Assembly (NCBI GenBank): GCA_946479075.1
Contig: CAMLDT010000188.1
Coordinates: 1 to 6,747, forward strand
Length of the DNA: 6,747 nt
From: an uncultured Polaromonas sp.
GTDB lineage: Bacteria > Pseudomonadota > Gammaproteobacteria > Burkholderiales > Burkholderiaceae
Direction of reading: 5' to 3'
The notes beneath the pieces were generated by a model. It was not told where the DNA came from. It was given only the letters and a program-made list of their open reading frames with translations, and did no database searches. This document shows positions 6,086 through 6,747 of this stretch, piece after piece. The position numbers and the translations under genes are program-made. Within the stretch, counting starts at the first letter, position 1. Each line of letters opens with the position of its first letter.

Positions 6086-6747
6086 GTGTTAACGCGGCAA
6101 CTCGGGCAGGTCGATTACCTGCCCACCTGGCAGGCGATGCAGGCCTTCACGGCCGGACGTACCCGCGATACCGAAATTTCGAGCCAAATCGGCCTCCAGC
6201 CCCCGTCCGGTGGGCGTGACCAGCTATGGATTTGTGAGCATCCTCCGGTTTACACACAAGGCCTGGCTGGCAAAACCGAACATGTGCTGAACCCCGGCAG
6301 CATCCCCATCGTGCAGACCGACCGCGGCGGCCAGGTCACTTACCACGGCCCCGGGCAGGTGGTGGCTTACCCGCTGATCGACCTGAAACGCGCCGGCTAC
6401 TACGTGAAGGAATACGTGTACCGGATCGAGGAGGCCGTGATCCGCACGCTGGCGCATTTCGGCGTCACCGGTCACCGCGTCGCCGGCTCACCCGGCATTT
6501 ATGTGCGGCTGGACGATCCAGCGGCGCATGAAGCCCTGACGGGACCGCGCGACCCGCTGGACCCTTTTCGCGGCCTTGGCAAAATCGCCGCGCTGGGCAT
6601 CAAGGTCAGCCGCCAGTACAGCTACCACGGCGTGGCTTTGAACGTCGCGATGGACCTGGAACCCTTTTCCCGTATCAACCCCTGCGGCTACGCCGGGCTG
6701 CAAACCACAGACCTTTCTACAATCGGCGTATCGGCAAGCTGGCAGGA
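6086..6747 (+). CDS. lipB: Octanoyl-[acyl-carrier-protein]:protein N-octanoyltransferase, 3' end missing
   Basis: LipB transfers octanoate from acyl carrier protein to lipoyl domains of 2-oxoacid dehydrogenases and the glycine cleavage H protein; LipA then adds sulfur. About 220 residues are visible. The opening [12 protein letters not shown] is followed by [19 protein letters not shown] (50-68) and the signature [25 protein letters not shown] (78-102). The catalytic pair is Lys166 in LGKIAALG and Cys200 in INPCGY. Compared with E. coli there are two insertions, about residues 30-43 and 141-163. No in-frame ATG precedes residue 18. GTG at 6086 gives the most family-like N-terminus but lacks a Shine-Dalgarno sequence. 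TTG at 6053, inside the repeat, has AGGGGG six nt upstream and would add 11 residues. The frame runs unbroken off the right edge, so the gene appears functional. Confidence 0.93.
   Translation, partial: MLTRQLGQVDYLPTWQAMQAFTAGRTRDTEISSQIGLQPPSGGRDQLWICEHPPVYTQGLAGKTEHVLNPGSIPIVQTDRGGQVTYHGPGQVVAYPLIDLKRAGYYVKEYVYRIEEAVIRTLAHFGVTGHRVAGSPGIYVRLDDPAAHEALTGPRDPLDPFRGLGKIAALGIKVSRQYSYHGVALNVAMDLEPFSRINPCGYAGLQTTDLSTIGVSASWQ

Noticed and set aside
5992..6219. A 75-codon reading frame spanning the repeat and the lipB 5' end
   Set aside because: It overlaps lipB in the wrong frame, consists largely of translated repeat, and has no recognisable domain.
6718..6723. TACAAT as a -10 element for a downstream lipA
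   Set aside because: It lies inside the lipB coding sequence (Ser-Thr-Ile codons), has no matching -35 element, and the downstream gene is outside the window.

Overview
The window looks like core chromosome of a high-GC betaproteobacterium, most likely family Comamonadaceae (Polaromonas/Rhodoferax-like). Three things point there: the ATP synthase gene order and protein sequences, the neighbouring aminotransferase–DUF493–lipB cluster, and a GC-rich interspersed repeat at 5999-6080 of a type I associate with that family. The genus is an inference; no rRNA or other marker gene is present. I see no mobile element, CRISPR array, tRNA or phage gene.

Minus strand, 3494 down to 1: the front of an F1Fo ATP synthase operon in the standard order atpI-atpB-atpE-atpF-atpH-atpA (assembly factor, a, c, b, delta, alpha). 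AtpA runs off the left edge just after its Walker A motif; atpG, atpD and atpC would be expected beyond it. A near-consensus sigma70 promoter (TTGGTG, 17 bp, TATAAT) lies upstream of atpI. Translation signals differ along the operon. AtpE, the high-copy c subunit, has a strong Shine-Dalgarno sequence behind a 22-nt U-rich tract. AtpF begins with GTG. AtpI has a tandem GTG-ATG start and no clear Shine-Dalgarno sequence.

The divergent gap 3423-3647 holds the atp promoter and a weak candidate promoter for the plus-strand genes.

Plus strand, 3648 to 6747: a small four-helix CopD-like membrane protein, a DUF2062 membrane protein, a PLP-dependent D-amino acid aminotransferase, a DUF493 (YbeD-like) protein that overlaps it by 4 nt, and lipB (octanoyltransferase, cut by the right edge). 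DUF493 next to lipB is a widely conserved pairing; lipA would be expected further right.

The least ordinary spot is the 5' end of lipB. The repeat fills the space where its start should be, no in-frame ATG exists before residue 18, and translation apparently starts at a GTG just after the repeat or a TTG inside it. I found no convincing evidence of a previously undescribed multigene system; the rest is conserved housekeeping DNA.
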